From contig NZ_JAELYA010000013.1 of assembly GCF_017589465.1 (NCBI RefSeq), positions 19,342-83,341 of the forward strand: DNA of 64,000 nucleotides, given 5' to 3'. Under the pieces are notes generated by a model, which was not told the DNA's origin, made no database searches, and saw only the letters and a program-made list of their open reading frames with translations. Source of the stretch: Pseudomonas schmalbachii (GTDB lineage Bacteria > Pseudomonadota > Gammaproteobacteria > Pseudomonadales > Pseudomonadaceae). The stretch's first letter is position 1; the number at the start of each line of letters is the position of its first letter. Of the stretch, positions 7,523-15,536 are shown one piece after another. The translations under genes were made by a program, and so were the position numbers.

Positions 7523-8824
7523 TTATCCCTGCGTGCGGCACCAGATAGAGGGGTCTGCCGGGCGACCCTGGTGGCGAATGGCGAAGTATACCGCCGGGGC
7601 GCTTTGTCCGCCGCTGGCGCCGACCGTGGCGATGGCCTCGCCGGCCTTCACCGTGTCGCCGGCACCCTTCAGCAGGCTCTGATTGTGGCCGTACAGGCTC
7701 AGGTAGCCGCCGCCGTGATCGAGGATCACCAGCAGGCCGGCGCCGCGCAGCCAGTCGGCGAACACCACGCGCCCGCCATGCACGGCGCGCACCGTGCTGC
7801 CGGCGTTGGCGCTGATGAGGACGCCGTCCCAGGTGGCGCGCGGGTCGTCGCCGCGTGGGCTGCCGTAGCGCGCCAGCACGCGGCCGTCGACCGGCCAGGG
7901 CAGCTTGCCGCGGGCGGCGCCGAAGGCTCCGCCGTAAGTGCTGCCTGAACTGGAGACCAATGGACCGCTGTAGTCGACGCGCGGTTTCTTCGGGGCGACG
8001 GATGAACTGCTGGCCAGCTCGCGTTCACGCTCGCGCTCGCGGCGGGCGCGTTCGCGTTCCTCGGCAAGGGCGCGCTGGCGGGCCTCTTCGGCTTCGCGGG
8101 CCTGGCGCGCCAGGGTTTCCTCGATGGTCTTGAGCACCTTGGCCAGTTCCGCCTGGTCGTCCTGGCGGGCCTGCAGCTTCTTGTCGCCGGCGCTGTATTC
8201 GCTGTTCAGCTTGGCCAGCGCCTGCTGGTGCTCCTCGCGCACCTTGGCGAGTTCCTCGCGGCGGGCTTCGAGGGCGTTCTGCTGCTCGATCTGCTGGCTG
8301 TTCTGGCTGGCGATGTCCTTCTCGACGTTTTCCAGCTGGCGCAGGGTTTCATTGAAGGAGGCGAGCTGTTCGAGGCGGGCGCGGTTCAGATAGTCGTAGT
8401 AGGTGAGGGTGCGGCTGAATTTTTCCGGGTGTTCCTGGTTGAGCAGCAGCTTGAGGTATTCCTGGCGGCCGCTCTGGTAGGCCGCGCGGGCCTGGATGGC
8501 GATCAGCCGTTGCTGCTCAAGGCGCTGACCCTGGAGTTTTTTTTTCTCCTGATCGAGCCGCTGCAGCTCTTCCTCGCTCTGCTTCAACTGTTCCTGCAGT
8601 CCCTTGACCTGCTTCTCCAGATCGCCCATCTGGGTTTCGGTGGACTTCAGCTGCTTCTGCACCCCGGATTTCTCTTCCTGGATGCTGCTGAGGGTCTTCT
8701 TCAGCTCGGCGATGTCTTTCCGCGTCTGTTCCAGTTGGCGCTGGGCATCGGCGCGCTCGTCGGCGACGGCGGCGAGGGGGCCCAGCAGGCAGATCAGCAG
8801 GAGGGAGGAGAGCGCGCGATGCAT
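7523..8824 (-). CDS. envC: EnvC-like murein hydrolase activator
   Basis: This 433-residue periplasmic protein has a signal peptide (residues 1-21), a long coiled coil rich in Glu, Lys and Gln (about 24-270), a low-complexity linker, and a C-terminal LytM/M23 domain (about 310-430). The domain keeps SLYGHNQ. The first zinc-ligand motif is replaced by GDDPRAT and the usual HxHFE by VYFAIRH, so it should not be catalytic. This is the hallmark of EnvC/NlpD proteins that activate division amidases. It is transcribed after gpmI but separated from it by a clear terminator. Confidence 0.9.
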   Translation of the reverse strand: MHRALSSLLLICLLGPLAAVADERADAQRQLEQTRKDIAELKKTLSSIQEEKSGVQKQLKSTETQMGDLEKQVKGLQEQLKQSEEELQRLDQEKKKLQGQRLEQQRLIAIQARAAYQSGRQEYLKLLLNQEHPEKFSRTLTYYDYLNRARLEQLASFNETLRQLENVEKDIASQNSQQIEQQNALEARREELAKVREEHQQALAKLNSEYSAGDKKLQARQDDQAELAKVLKTIEETLARQAREAEEARQRALAEERERARRERERERELASSSSVAPKKPRVDYSGPLVSSSGSTYGGAFGAARGKLPWPVDGRVLARYGSPRGDDPRATWDGVLISANAGSTVRAVHGGRVVFADWLRGAGLLVILDHGGGYLSLYGHNQSLLKGAGDTVKAGEAIATVGASGGQSAPAVYFAIRHQGRPADPSIWCRTQG

Positions 8825-8878
8825 GGGGTGGCGGGCACCTGGAGGGTAGACCGGCCTAGTATGCCCGTCGCGGCCACT

Positions 8879-8915
8879 AAAAAAAACGCCCCGGGCCGCG
8901 TGGCATGGGGCGTTT
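8879..8915 (-). terminator. Intrinsic terminator of gpmI
   Basis: Read on the minus strand, aaacgcccc and ggggcgttt form a perfect 9-bp stem with a 14-nt loop, followed by a run of T. It starts 15 bases after the gpmI stop. envC therefore probably needs read-through or its own promoter. Confidence 0.88.
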
Positions 8916-8930
8916 CCGTTCGCCGGCGGA

Positions 8931-10466
8931 TTACAGCAGGGTGACGATCGAGCGGCCGGTCATTTCCTGCGGCACCGGCAGGCCCATCAGGGTCAGCATG
9001 GTCGGTGCCACGTCGGCCAGCACGCCGCCTTCGCGGATGCTCAGCTTGCGCTTGCCGACGTAGACGAACGGCACCGGCTCGCAGGTGTGCGCGGTGTGCG
9101 CCTGGCCGGTCATCACGTCTTCCATCTGCTCGACGTTGCCGTGGTCGGCGGTGATCAGCGCTTCGCCGCCGACCTTGTCCAGCGCCGCGGCGATGCGGCC
9201 GACGCAGGTGTCCAGCGCTTCCACGGCCTTCACCGCGGCGTCGAACACGCCGGTGTGGCCGACCATGTCGCCGTTGGCGTAGTTGACGATGATCACGTCG
9301 AAGCGCTGGTTCTCGATGGCGTCGACGATGCGGTCGGTGACTTCCGGCGCGCTCATTTCCGGCTGCAGGTCATAGGTGGCGACCTTCGGCGACGGGATGA
9401 GGATGCGCTCTTCGCCCTCGAACGGCTCTTCGCGGCCACCGGAGAAGAAGAAGGTGACGTGGGCGTACTTCTCGGTCTCGGCGATGCGCAGCTGGGTCTT
9501 GCCGTTCTTCGCCAGGTATTCGCCGAGCACGTTGTCCAGGGATTCCGGCTTGTACGCGCTCGGCGCGGGGATGCTCGCCGCGTACTGGGTCAGCATCACG
9601 TAGCCGGCCAGGTTCAGTTCGCGCTGGCGCGGGAATTCCTTGAAGCCCGGCTCGACGAAGGCGCGCGACAGTTCGCGAGCGCGGTCGGCGCGGAAGTTCA
9701 TGAAGATCACCGCGTCGCCGTCTTCCACTTTCACCTGCTCGCCGATGCGGGTGGCCTTGACGAACTCGTCGCTCTCGCCGCGCTCGTAAGCGGCGGCCAG
9801 GCCTTCGACGGCGTTGGCGGCGGTGAATTCGGCCTGGCCTTCGGTGATCAGGTTGTAGGCGGCTTCGACACGGTCCCAGCGGTTGTCGCGGTCCATGGCG
9901 AAGTAGCGGCCGATCAGGCTGGCGGTGCGGCCCTTGCCGAGGCGGGCGAAGGTTTCGTCCATCAGCTTGATCGAGGGTTCGGCGCTCTTCGGCGGAGTAT
10001 CGCGGCCGTCGAGGAAGGCATGCAGGTAGATCTTCTCGGCACCGCGCCTGGCGGCCAGTTCGGCCATGGCGACCAGGTGGTCCTGGTGGCTGTGCACGCC
10101 GCCGTCGGAGAGCAGGCCCATGAAGTGCACGGCCTTGCCGGCGGCAACGGCCTTGTCCACTGCGCCGGTCAGCACCGGATTCTCGAAGAACTCGCCGTCG
10201 CGGATCGCCTTGGTCACGCGGGTGAAGTCCTGGTAGACGACACGGCCGGCGCCGAGGTTCATGTGGCCGACCTCGGAGTTGCCCATCTGGCCATCGGGCA
10301 GGCCGACATCCATGCCGGAGCCGGAGATCAGGCCGTGCGGCTGGCTGGCCAGCAGGCGGTCCCAGTTGGGCTTCTTCGCGGCGTAGATGGCGTTGTATTC
10401 GGGGGTGTCGCTATGGCCGAAGCCGTCCAGGATGATCAGGACCAGGGGTTTGGGCGATACGCTCAT
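8931..10466 (-). CDS. gpmI: 2,3-bisphosphoglycerate-independent phosphoglycerate mutase
   Basis: This glycolytic and gluconeogenic enzyme interconverts 3- and 2-phosphoglycerate and is Mn-dependent. It has 511 residues, the full family length. Alkaline-phosphatase-fold metal ligands start with Asp13 (IILDGFG). The phosphoserine nucleophile is Ser64 (GNSEVGH). Other motifs are [33 protein letters not shown] and [11 protein letters not shown]. It is divergent from the rhodanese gene, with about 146 bases between the starts. Confidence 0.96.
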   Translation of the reverse strand: MSVSPKPLVLIILDGFGHSDTPEYNAIYAAKKPNWDRLLASQPHGLISGSGMDVGLPDGQMGNSEVGHMNLGAGRVVYQDFTRVTKAIRDGEFFENPVLTGAVDKAVAAGKAVHFMGLLSDGGVHSHQDHLVAMAELAARRGAEKIYLHAFLDGRDTPPKSAEPSIKLMDETFARLGKGRTASLIGRYFAMDRDNRWDRVEAAYNLITEGQAEFTAANAVEGLAAAYERGESDEFVKATRIGEQVKVEDGDAVIFMNFRADRARELSRAFVEPGFKEFPRQRELNLAGYVMLTQYAASIPAPSAYKPESLDNVLGEYLAKNGKTQLRIAETEKYAHVTFFFSGGREEPFEGEERILIPSPKVATYDLQPEMSAPEVTDRIVDAIENQRFDVIIVNYANGDMVGHTGVFDAAVKAVEALDTCVGRIAAALDKVGGEALITADHGNVEQMEDVMTGQAHTAHTCEPVPFVYVGKRKLSIREGGVLADVAPTMLTLMGLPVPQEMTGRSIVTLL

Positions 10467-10550
10467 GTGGTTACGGCTCTTTCCGGGAACGGGTCAGAAA
10501 AGGACCGGCATTTTACCGTCTGGGGCCGACGGGCGCCATGATTCGCGGGG

Positions 10551-10579
10551 TTCAGCCGTCAGGAGGGGCTGTGTATACT
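10551..10579 (+). promoter_or_regulatory. Putative sigma-70 promoter of the rhodanese-grxC-secB genes
   Basis: A good -10 TATACT (10574-10579) is preceded by TG. The -35 TTCAGC (10551-10556) is weak, at 17-bp spacing. It lies 33 bases before the ATG at 10613. The call is motif-based only. Confidence 0.45.
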
Positions 10580-10612
10580 GGCCGGCATTTTTACATCCGG
10601 ACATCTCGCCAC

Positions 10613-11035
10613 ATGCAAGCTTTCCTCACTCGTCTGATCGAATTCACCAGCAACCATTACCTGCTGGTCGGCGCCCTGGCTGTCCTGCTGGTCCTCCTGC
10701 TGCTTCACGAGCTGCGCCGCGGCGGCCGCAGCCTGTCGACCCGCGAGCTGACCGCGCTGGTCAACTCCGACCAGGGCGTGGTGCTGGATATCCGCTCGAG
10801 CAAGGAGTTCTCCGCCGGCCACATCGTCGATGCGCTGAACATCCCCTCCGACAAGCTGACCGCCCGCATGAGCGAGCTGGACAAGCACAAGGCCAAGACC
10901 ATCATCGTGGTCGACAGCATGGGCCAGCACGCCGGCACCTGGTGCGGCGTGCTGCAGAAGGCCGGCTACACCGCGGCCAAGCTCTCCGGCGGCATCGGCA
11001 GCTGGCGTGGCGATAACCTGCCGCTGGTGAAGTAA
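10613..11035 (+). CDS. Membrane-anchored rhodanese-like protein
   Basis: This 140-residue protein has one N-terminal membrane helix (about 18-33, rich in Leu and Val) and a single rhodanese domain (RELTALVNSDQGVVLDIRSSKEF, then GHIVDALNIP). The usual catalytic Cys loop position reads VVDSMGQHAG, with Asp instead of Cys. The only nearby cysteine is in GTWCGVL. Sulfurtransferase activity is therefore doubtful, and it may be a binding or regulatory domain. The ATG at 10613 gives a proper membrane anchor; the frame upstream to 10538 looks non-coding. It is one base from grxC, in an operon with secB. Confidence 0.88.
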   Translation: MQAFLTRLIEFTSNHYLLVGALAVLLVLLLLHELRRGGRSLSTRELTALVNSDQGVVLDIRSSKEFSAGHIVDALNIPSDKLTARMSELDKHKAKTIIVVDSMGQHAGTWCGVLQKAGYTAAKLSGGIGSWRGDNLPLVK

Positions 11036-11036
11036 G

Positions 11037-11291
11037 ATGCCGGCGGTACTGATCTACACCACCCAGTGGTGCCCCTTCTGCATCCGCGCCAAGTCGCTGC
11101 TGGAGCAGAAGGGCGTCGCCTACGAGGAAATCCCTGTGGACGGCAATCCCGCACTGCGCGCCGAGATGGCCGGCAAGGCGGGCCGCACTTCGGTGCCGCA
11201 GATCTGGATCGGCGATATCCATGTCGGCGGTTGCGACGATCTTTACGCGCTGGAACGCGCGGGTAAGCTGGACACGCTGCTGTCGGCGTGA
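11037..11291 (+). CDS. grxC: Glutaredoxin 3
   Basis: This is a dithiol glutaredoxin of 84 residues. The redox site CPFC is Cys12-Cys15 (TTQWCPFCIRAK). The cis-proline region TSVPQIWIG and the GSH-binding GGCDDLYAL follow. It reduces disulfides and glutathionylated proteins using GSH. It starts immediately after the rhodanese gene and is followed 36 bases later by secB, a conserved arrangement in gammaproteobacteria. Confidence 0.96.
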   Translation: MPAVLIYTTQWCPFCIRAKSLLEQKGVAYEEIPVDGNPALRAEMAGKAGRTSVPQIWIGDIHVGGCDDLYALERAGKLDTLLSA

Positions 11292-11327
11292 TTCCTCACT
11301 GCAAACGAAGCACAAGAAGGTCCTGAA

Positions 11328-11813
11328 ATGACTGAGCAAACCAACACCGGCGCTGCCGAGCAAGACAACAACCCGCAATTCTCCCTGCAGCGCATCTATG
11401 TGCGCGACCTGTCCTTCGAAGCGCCGAAGACTCCGGAAATCTTCCGCCAGGAGTGGCAGCCGAGCGTCTCCATGGACCTCAACACCCGCCAGAAGCAGCT
11501 CGAAGGCGACTTCTTCGAAGTGGTGCTGACCGTTTCCGTGACCGTGAAGAACAAGGAAGAGACCGCCTTCATCGCCGAAGTGCAGCAGGCCGGCATCTTC
11601 CTGGCCAAGGGCCTCGACCCGGCGAGCATGAGCCACACCCTCGGCGCCTTCTGCCCGAACATCCTCTTCCCATACGCCCGCGAAACCCTGGACAGTCTGG
11701 TGGTGCGCGGCTCGTTCCCGGCGCTGATGTTGTCGCCGGTGAACTTCGACGCCCTGTACGCCCAGGAGCTCGCCCGCATGCAGGCCGCCGAACAGGCTCC
11801 CTCCGTGCAGTGA
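11328..11813 (+). CDS. secB: Protein-export chaperone SecB
   Basis: This cytosolic tetrameric chaperone holds preproteins unfolded and delivers them to SecA. It has 161 residues. Family features include [19 protein letters not shown] near the N-terminus, [23 protein letters not shown], and the C-terminal [19 protein letters not shown] and [14 protein letters not shown]. It is the last gene of the rhodanese-grxC-secB group and is followed by a clear terminator. Confidence 0.97.
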   Translation: MTEQTNTGAAEQDNNPQFSLQRIYVRDLSFEAPKTPEIFRQEWQPSVSMDLNTRQKQLEGDFFEVVLTVSVTVKNKEETAFIAEVQQAGIFLAKGLDPASMSHTLGAFCPNILFPYARETLDSLVVRGSFPALMLSPVNFDALYAQELARMQAAEQAPSVQ

Positions 11814-11844
11814 TCGCCGTTCCTCGATGAAGAACGCGATGAAG

Positions 11845-11866
11845 AAGCGCCTACGGGCGCTTTTTT
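11845..11866 (+). terminator. Intrinsic terminator after secB
   Basis: Stem gcgcc-tacg-ggcgc, extended by AA/TT pairs, is followed by six T. It lies about 30 bases after the secB stop. Confidence 0.85.
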
Positions 11867-11892
11867 CATTTGGGGCCTGGCAGTCCCACCCC

Positions 11893-11917
11893 GTAGGGCG
11901 GGTTTCACCCGCCCTGC
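11893..11917. repeat. Short palindrome of the gtagggcggg family
   Basis: gtagggcgggtttcacccgccctgc is a compact hairpin related to the longer repeats at 3974 and 45697. It lies just beyond the secB terminator. Confidence 0.6.
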
Positions 11918-12180
11918 CTTGATAATCCGTGAACGACCTTTCTCTTTGCCTGCGAGGAAATTCCGGCCTGTGGATTCCGAATCGTCTGAATTCCATTGCT
12001 GGTGCAGGAATCCTCCTCGGATGACTCCGTCATTCTTCCTGCCGAAGACTGCACGAAAACCGGGCTTCTCGTTGAAGGCACCGCCAGACAAGGCTTCCGT
12101 GGATCAGTCCACAGCTCTTTCCCGTCCTTTTCCACTGTATCTGTGTATATCCCGGCCTTCCTGCGCCATGCACAAAAGGC

Positions 12181-12189
12181 TGTGGATAA
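12181..12189 (-). promoter_or_regulatory. DnaA-box-like nonamer
   Basis: The minus strand reads TTATCCACA, the perfect DnaA-box consensus. Near-matches lie nearby (ATATACACA around 12142-12150; several TCCACAG). This stretch (about 11920-12300) has no gene I can support. A single nonamer can occur by chance, so function is uncertain. Confidence 0.3.
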
Positions 12190-12270
12190 GTCTGTGGGTT
12201 GCGTGGGGAGCGCCTGGTCTGTTGGACGTCTGTTGGCTGATCAACAGAGTTGTCTGATTTTTGATCAGTC

Positions 12271-12288
12271 GGCGCCACTTTGGTGCGC
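12271..12288. promoter_or_regulatory. NtrC-like dyad upstream of nrsZ
   Basis: ggcgcca-ctt-tggtgcgc has dyad symmetry and resembles the NtrC enhancer consensus TGCACC-N-GGTGCA. It lies about 165 bp upstream of the sigma-54 promoter, a typical enhancer distance. NtrC control of NrsZ is known in P. aeruginosa. The assignment of this site is inference. Confidence 0.5.
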
Positions 12289-12452
12289 CTCGCACTAGCA
12301 CTGCGCAGGACATTTTCGCTTCCAGAGCGCTTCTGGAACGCCCGTCCGAGAGCCTGCGGCAGCCGCAGAGCGCTGCATTCCAGAGCGAATCGCCCGTAAT
12401 CCGTGGCTTGCCGTCATGAGGCGGGTTTTTGCTCCGGTTCTTTCGCCGAAGT

Positions 12453-12468
12453 TGGCACAGCCCCTGCA
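12453..12468 (+). promoter_or_regulatory. Sigma-54 promoter of nrsZ
   Basis: TTGGCAC at 12452-12458 and CTGCA at 12464-12468 place GG (12454-12455) and GC (12466-12467) exactly 10 bases apart, the invariant -24/-12 geometry. Transcription is predicted to start near 12479. No protein-coding gene follows on this strand; the repeat-built RNA does. Confidence 0.82.
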
Positions 12469-12478
12469 ATGATCCAGT

Positions 12479-12777
12479 CAGACAACGGTTTTGGGGCCTC
12501 GGTACAGGCAGGCTGGGGAATCCCACTTTTACAACCGGCGGATCGCGCCGCAGTGCGCGGCGAACGCCGCCTCACGGTTCGGGGGTCCTGGTACAGGCAG
12601 GCCGGGGAAACCCCCTTTTTAATCCCGGAGGAGCGCAGCGCGCCCTCCAGACCCGTTCAGGGGCCCTCGGTCAGGCAGGCTGGGGAATCCCCTCTTTCTA
12701 CACCGGCGGAGTTCGCTTGCGATCCGCCGAAGTCTTCGGGGGCCCGGTTTAGGCAGGCCGGGAGATCCCCGCTTTTA
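12479..12777 (+). ncRNA. nrsZ: NrsZ-like nitrogen-regulated small RNA with four tandem modules
   Basis: About 300 bp contain four copies of a module with core (c/t)aggcaggc(t/c)gggga followed by cccc and a T-rich tract, at 12505, 12594, 12672 and 12750 (spacings 89, 78 and 78). Each core folds into a short G-C hairpin with the following cccc. GC-rich hairpins lie between modules. The last hairpin cggg-agatc-cccg with cttttatt may terminate it. Promoter type, location near trmL, and modular hairpins match NrsZ of P. aeruginosa, described there with three stem-loops. NrsZ affects swarming and rhamnolipid production. The 3' end just overlaps the stop of the opposite-strand gene. Confidence 0.8.
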
Positions 12778-13224
12778 TTCCGCCTGAGGGCTGATCGTCA
12801 GCCGCCACCCATCGTCGTCTTCGGCACCGCTCCAGGTGCCGCGCAGCGGACGGGTGGAAACCAGGCTCAGCAGCAGATCATTCTCCCGCGGCACGATGCG
12901 CCAGCGCAGCGGCAGGTCGCCAAGACGCCCCTGGCCCTGGCGGGCTTCGCCGTCGGCGGCCAGCGTCAGGGCCAGCGCACCGTCGACATGGCCGGCGTGC
13001 ACCTCCACCTCGCGGTCGAAGCGCAATTGCAGGCTGTCCGCCTGCATTTCCACCGCCAGCAGACGAGGCTTTCCGGCTTCCGGAGCGAACAGGCGCCCGA
13101 GCATCAGGCCGACCAGCAGGCCGAACACCGCGAGCGACAGCATCACCCGCAGCCAGGGGCGGGGCCGCACTTGCGTCGCAGGGGGAGTAGAATGCCGGCC
13201 GTCCTCAGGCCCGGAGCGCTGCAT
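12775..13224 (-). CDS. Hypothetical single-pass membrane protein
   Basis: With the ATG at 13224 the product has 149 residues: a Pro/Arg-rich N-terminus, one membrane helix (about 28-45, [14 protein letters not shown]), and a soluble domain with [22 protein letters not shown] and [19 protein letters not shown] do not recognise a named family. The start codon overlaps the trmL start codon on the other strand (CATG). A later start at 13143, directly before the helix, would avoid that overlap and is a real alternative. The 3' end meets the NrsZ-like RNA terminator. Confidence 0.7.
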   Translation of the reverse strand: MQRSGPEDGRHSTPPATQVRPRPWLRVMLSLAVFGLLVGLMLGRLFAPEAGKPRLLAVEMQADSLQLRFDREVEVHAGHVDGALALTLAADGEARQGQGRLGDLPLRWRIVPRENDLLLSLVSTRPLRGTWSGAEDDDGWRLTISPQAE

Positions 13225-13684
13225 GTTCCACGTGATCCTTTTCCAACCGGAGATTCCGCCGAATACCGGCAACATTATCAGGCTGTGCGCCAACTCGGGC
13301 TGCAGCCTGCACCTGATCGAGCCGCTGGGTTTCGAGCTGGACGACAAGCGCCTGCGCCGCGCCGGCCTGGATTACCACGAGTATGCCAGTGTGCGCCGCT
13401 ACGCCACCCTGGAAGAGTGCCTGGACAGCCTCGGCCATCCGCGCCTGTTCGCCTTCACCACCAAGGGCTCGCACGCGTTCCACGAGGTCGCCTACCAGCG
13501 TGGCGATGCCTTCCTGTTCGGTCCGGAAAGCCGCGGCCTGCCGGAAGAGATACGCGATGCACTGCCGCCCGAACAACGCCTGCGCCTGCCCATGCGGCCC
13601 GGCTGCCGCAGCCTGAACCTGTCGAACACGGTGGCGGTGACGGTATACGAGGCCTGGCGCCAGCACGGTTTCGCCATGGACTGA
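13223..13684 (+). CDS. trmL: tRNA (cytidine/uridine-34 2'-O)-methyltransferase
   Basis: TrmL is a SPOUT methyltransferase that methylates the wobble ribose of tRNA-Leu isoacceptors using SAM. It has 153 residues. Conserved motifs are [16 protein letters not shown] near the N-terminus, [10 protein letters not shown], and the SPOUT knot [19 protein letters not shown]. The ATG at 13223 gives the canonical [17 protein letters not shown] start. It overlaps the ATG of the divergent membrane-protein gene, leaving no normal intergenic promoter space. Confidence 0.95.
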   Translation: MFHVILFQPEIPPNTGNIIRLCANSGCSLHLIEPLGFELDDKRLRRAGLDYHEYASVRRYATLEECLDSLGHPRLFAFTTKGSHAFHEVAYQRGDAFLFGPESRGLPEEIRDALPPEQRLRLPMRPGCRSLNLSNTVAVTVYEAWRQHGFAMD

Positions 13685-13795
13685 CGCCCGCCCGGCGGAA
13701 ATCCGTTCCGCCCGGCTATTACCGGGGCGCGCCGCCGGTTGGCGACGGACCTTGCGATAAACTTTTCAGCATCCCCATCGCCTTCCTGTTGAAAG

Positions 13796-14797
13796 ATGAA
13801 CTCCGCCGATCCGTTCAAACCCGCCTGGTGGTTGCCCGGCCCGCACCTGCAGACGCTGTGGAGCCCGTTCTTCCGCGCGGCGCCGCAGCTGCACCGGCAG
13901 CGCGAGCGGCTGTGGCTGGAGGACGGCGACTTCATCGACCTCGACTGGCACGGCCCGCACGAAGCCCATGCGCCGCTGGTGCTGGCGCTGCACGGCCTCA
14001 CCGGCTCTTCCGGCTCGCACTACATCCTCGGCCTGCAACAGTCCCTCGCCGCGCGCGGCTGGGCCAGCGTGGCGCTGAACTGGCGCGGCTGCTCCGGCGA
14101 GCCGAACCACCTGCCGCGCGGCTACCACTCCGGCGTCAGCGACGACCTCGCCCTGGTGATCGCCCACCTGCGCGCCCAGCGGCCGCTGGCGCCGCTCTAT
14201 GCGGTGGGCTATTCGCTGGGCGGCAACGTGCTGCTCAAGTACCTCGGCGAGACGGGCAGCGACTGCCCGCTCTGGGGCGGCGTGGCGGTTTCCGTGCCGT
14301 TCCGCCTGGACCAGTGCGCCGACCGCATCGGCATCGGCTTCTCGCGGGTCTACCAGGCGCATTTCATGCGCGAGCTGGTGGCCTACGTGAAGACCAAGCA
14401 GCAGGCCTTCATCCAGCGCGGCAGCCACGAGCACCTGGCGAGCCTCGAACGCCTCGGCACACTGGACGGCATGCGCACCTTCTGGGACTTCGACGGCCGG
14501 GTGACCGCACCGCTGCACGGCTTCGCCGATGCCCACGACTACTACCGGCGCGCCTCCAGCCGCTACTACCTGGGCGGCATCCGGGTGCCGACGCTGATCA
14601 TCCACTCCAGCGACGATCCGTTCATCGATGCCCACAGCGTGCCATCACCGGACGAACTGACCGCCGCCACCGAGCTGGAATTGCTAGGGCAGGGCGGGCA
14701 CGTCGGCTTCATCGGCGGCACGCCGCGCCAGCCCGACTACTACCTGGAGAGGCGCATTCCGGAGTGGCTGGTCCAGATTAGTAGAACCCGCTACTGA
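13796..14797 (+). CDS. YheT-type alpha/beta hydrolase
   Basis: This 333-residue hydrolase of the YheT/ABHD family has the N-terminal hallmark WWLPGPHLQTLW, an oxyanion region LALHGLTGSSGSHYI, the nucleophile elbow GYSLGGN (Ser), an acid near HSSDDPFI, and a His in QGGHVGFIGG. The natural substrate is unknown; homologs are esterases or lipases of uncertain role. It is preceded by about 110 bp with no gene, which is also where conserved gene order changes relative to P. aeruginosa. Confidence 0.88.
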   Translation: MNSADPFKPAWWLPGPHLQTLWSPFFRAAPQLHRQRERLWLEDGDFIDLDWHGPHEAHAPLVLALHGLTGSSGSHYILGLQQSLAARGWASVALNWRGCSGEPNHLPRGYHSGVSDDLALVIAHLRAQRPLAPLYAVGYSLGGNVLLKYLGETGSDCPLWGGVAVSVPFRLDQCADRIGIGFSRVYQAHFMRELVAYVKTKQQAFIQRGSHEHLASLERLGTLDGMRTFWDFDGRVTAPLHGFADAHDYYRRASSRYYLGGIRVPTLIIHSSDDPFIDAHSVPSPDELTAATELELLGQGGHVGFIGGTPRQPDYYLERRIPEWLVQISRTRY

Positions 14798-15052
14798 GCA
14801 TCCCCGCAGCGCCAACCCTCGCTCTTTTCCGGCATGCCCGGTGTCGCTCATACAAAATTATCGGAAAACTCCTACGAGACGCCGGGTTGACCTTTCGCAC
14901 GGCCGTCAATAATCATGGAAAACGATAATCAATATCATCTGTGGTTGGTGGTAAGAATTTTGCCGGTACTTGGTGAATCCTTTTTTCCCATGTCGGTTCT
15001 TAACTTATAAGACCAGGCACTTGGAAAACTTCCAGGAAAGGAGAGAGTGTAA
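14798..15052 (+). promoter_or_regulatory. AT-rich regulatory region ahead of the GNAT pair
   Basis: This 255-bp stretch is clearly poorer in GC than its surroundings. It holds TTGACC (14887-14892) followed by AT-rich -10-like sequences, the Fur-box-like site at 14918-14936, TTAACTTATAAG near 15000, a small hairpin (ttggaaaacttccagg, about 15021-15036) and a strong SD aggaaaggagagag before the ATG at 15053. No gene is seen in it. Confidence 0.6.
14918..14936 (+). promoter_or_regulatory. Fur-box-like operator
   Basis: GAAAACGATAATCAATATC matches the 19-bp Fur consensus GATAATGATAATCATTATC at 16 of 19 positions. It lies downstream of a TTGACC element and about 115 bp before the first GNAT gene, where bound Fur could block transcription. 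Regulation by iron is inferred. Confidence 0.65.
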
Positions 15053-15475
15053 ATGTCAGAAAATAACGTATGCAGAATTATCGAGTGCCCCGCACTTACC
15101 ATGGACCTTTGTAAGGAACTTGGGGCGATCTACACTTCGGTAGGTTGGGGACAAGAGCAAGACTATGGCGATGAAAAGGTCAAGAATATATTCCTGGGTT
15201 CCAGTTACTGTTTGATCGCCCGTCGTGACGGCAAGACTGTTGGGCTGCTCCGTGCCTTGAGTGATGGGCATCTGACTACATGGCTGGCCGAAATTGTTGT
15301 CGCCCCGGAACATCAAGGGCGTGGAATTGGCGACAGCATGCTCAGGAAGTTTCTTGATAAATACTCCCATACTGCCATCTACATAGATGCACTTGCTGGA
15401 ACAGAAAGCTTCTTTGCCAGACACGGAGTGAATGCCAGGCAGAAATTGATTGCATGCTCGCGCCGGGAGCTTTAG
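15053..15475 (+). CDS. GNAT family N-acetyltransferase (Fur-box-linked copy)
   Basis: This 140-residue single-domain GNAT protein has its acetyl-CoA-binding motif A at VVAPEHQGRGIGDSMLRKF (V/I-x-x-x-x-Q/R-G-x-G/A). Other features are LGAIYTSVGWGQ and TTWLAEI. It is a diverged paralog of the next gene, sharing the IYxxVGWG, YDY/SSY and TTWLAE blocks. Codon use is more AT-rich than in the neighbours, suggesting later arrival or different history. The substrate is unknown. The ATG has an excellent SD. The upstream Fur-box-like site suggests expression under iron limitation. Confidence 0.88.
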   Translation: MSENNVCRIIECPALTMDLCKELGAIYTSVGWGQEQDYGDEKVKNIFLGSSYCLIARRDGKTVGLLRALSDGHLTTWLAEIVVAPEHQGRGIGDSMLRKFLDKYSHTAIYIDALAGTESFFARHGVNARQKLIACSRREL

Positions 15476-15536
15476 TTCACGTTCCAAATTTATAAGGTGT
15501 AGGATGAATTAATCCATTCACTGCCCAGTTCTCATC

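Noticed and set aside
12181..12189. Second replication origin because of a perfect DnaA box
   Set aside because: One perfect nonamer plus loose matches, no AT-rich unwinding region or dnaA/parAB genes nearby.
12775..13347. Longer version of the membrane-protein gene starting at 13347
   Set aside because: It would overlap 123 bases of trmL coding sequence, and the extra N-terminus is unlike a real leader.
12403..14781. 792-residue plus-strand open frame over nrsZ, trmL and the YheT gene
   Set aside because: It crosses an RNA gene and two real genes in another frame, with low-complexity Arg/Pro/Ala content.
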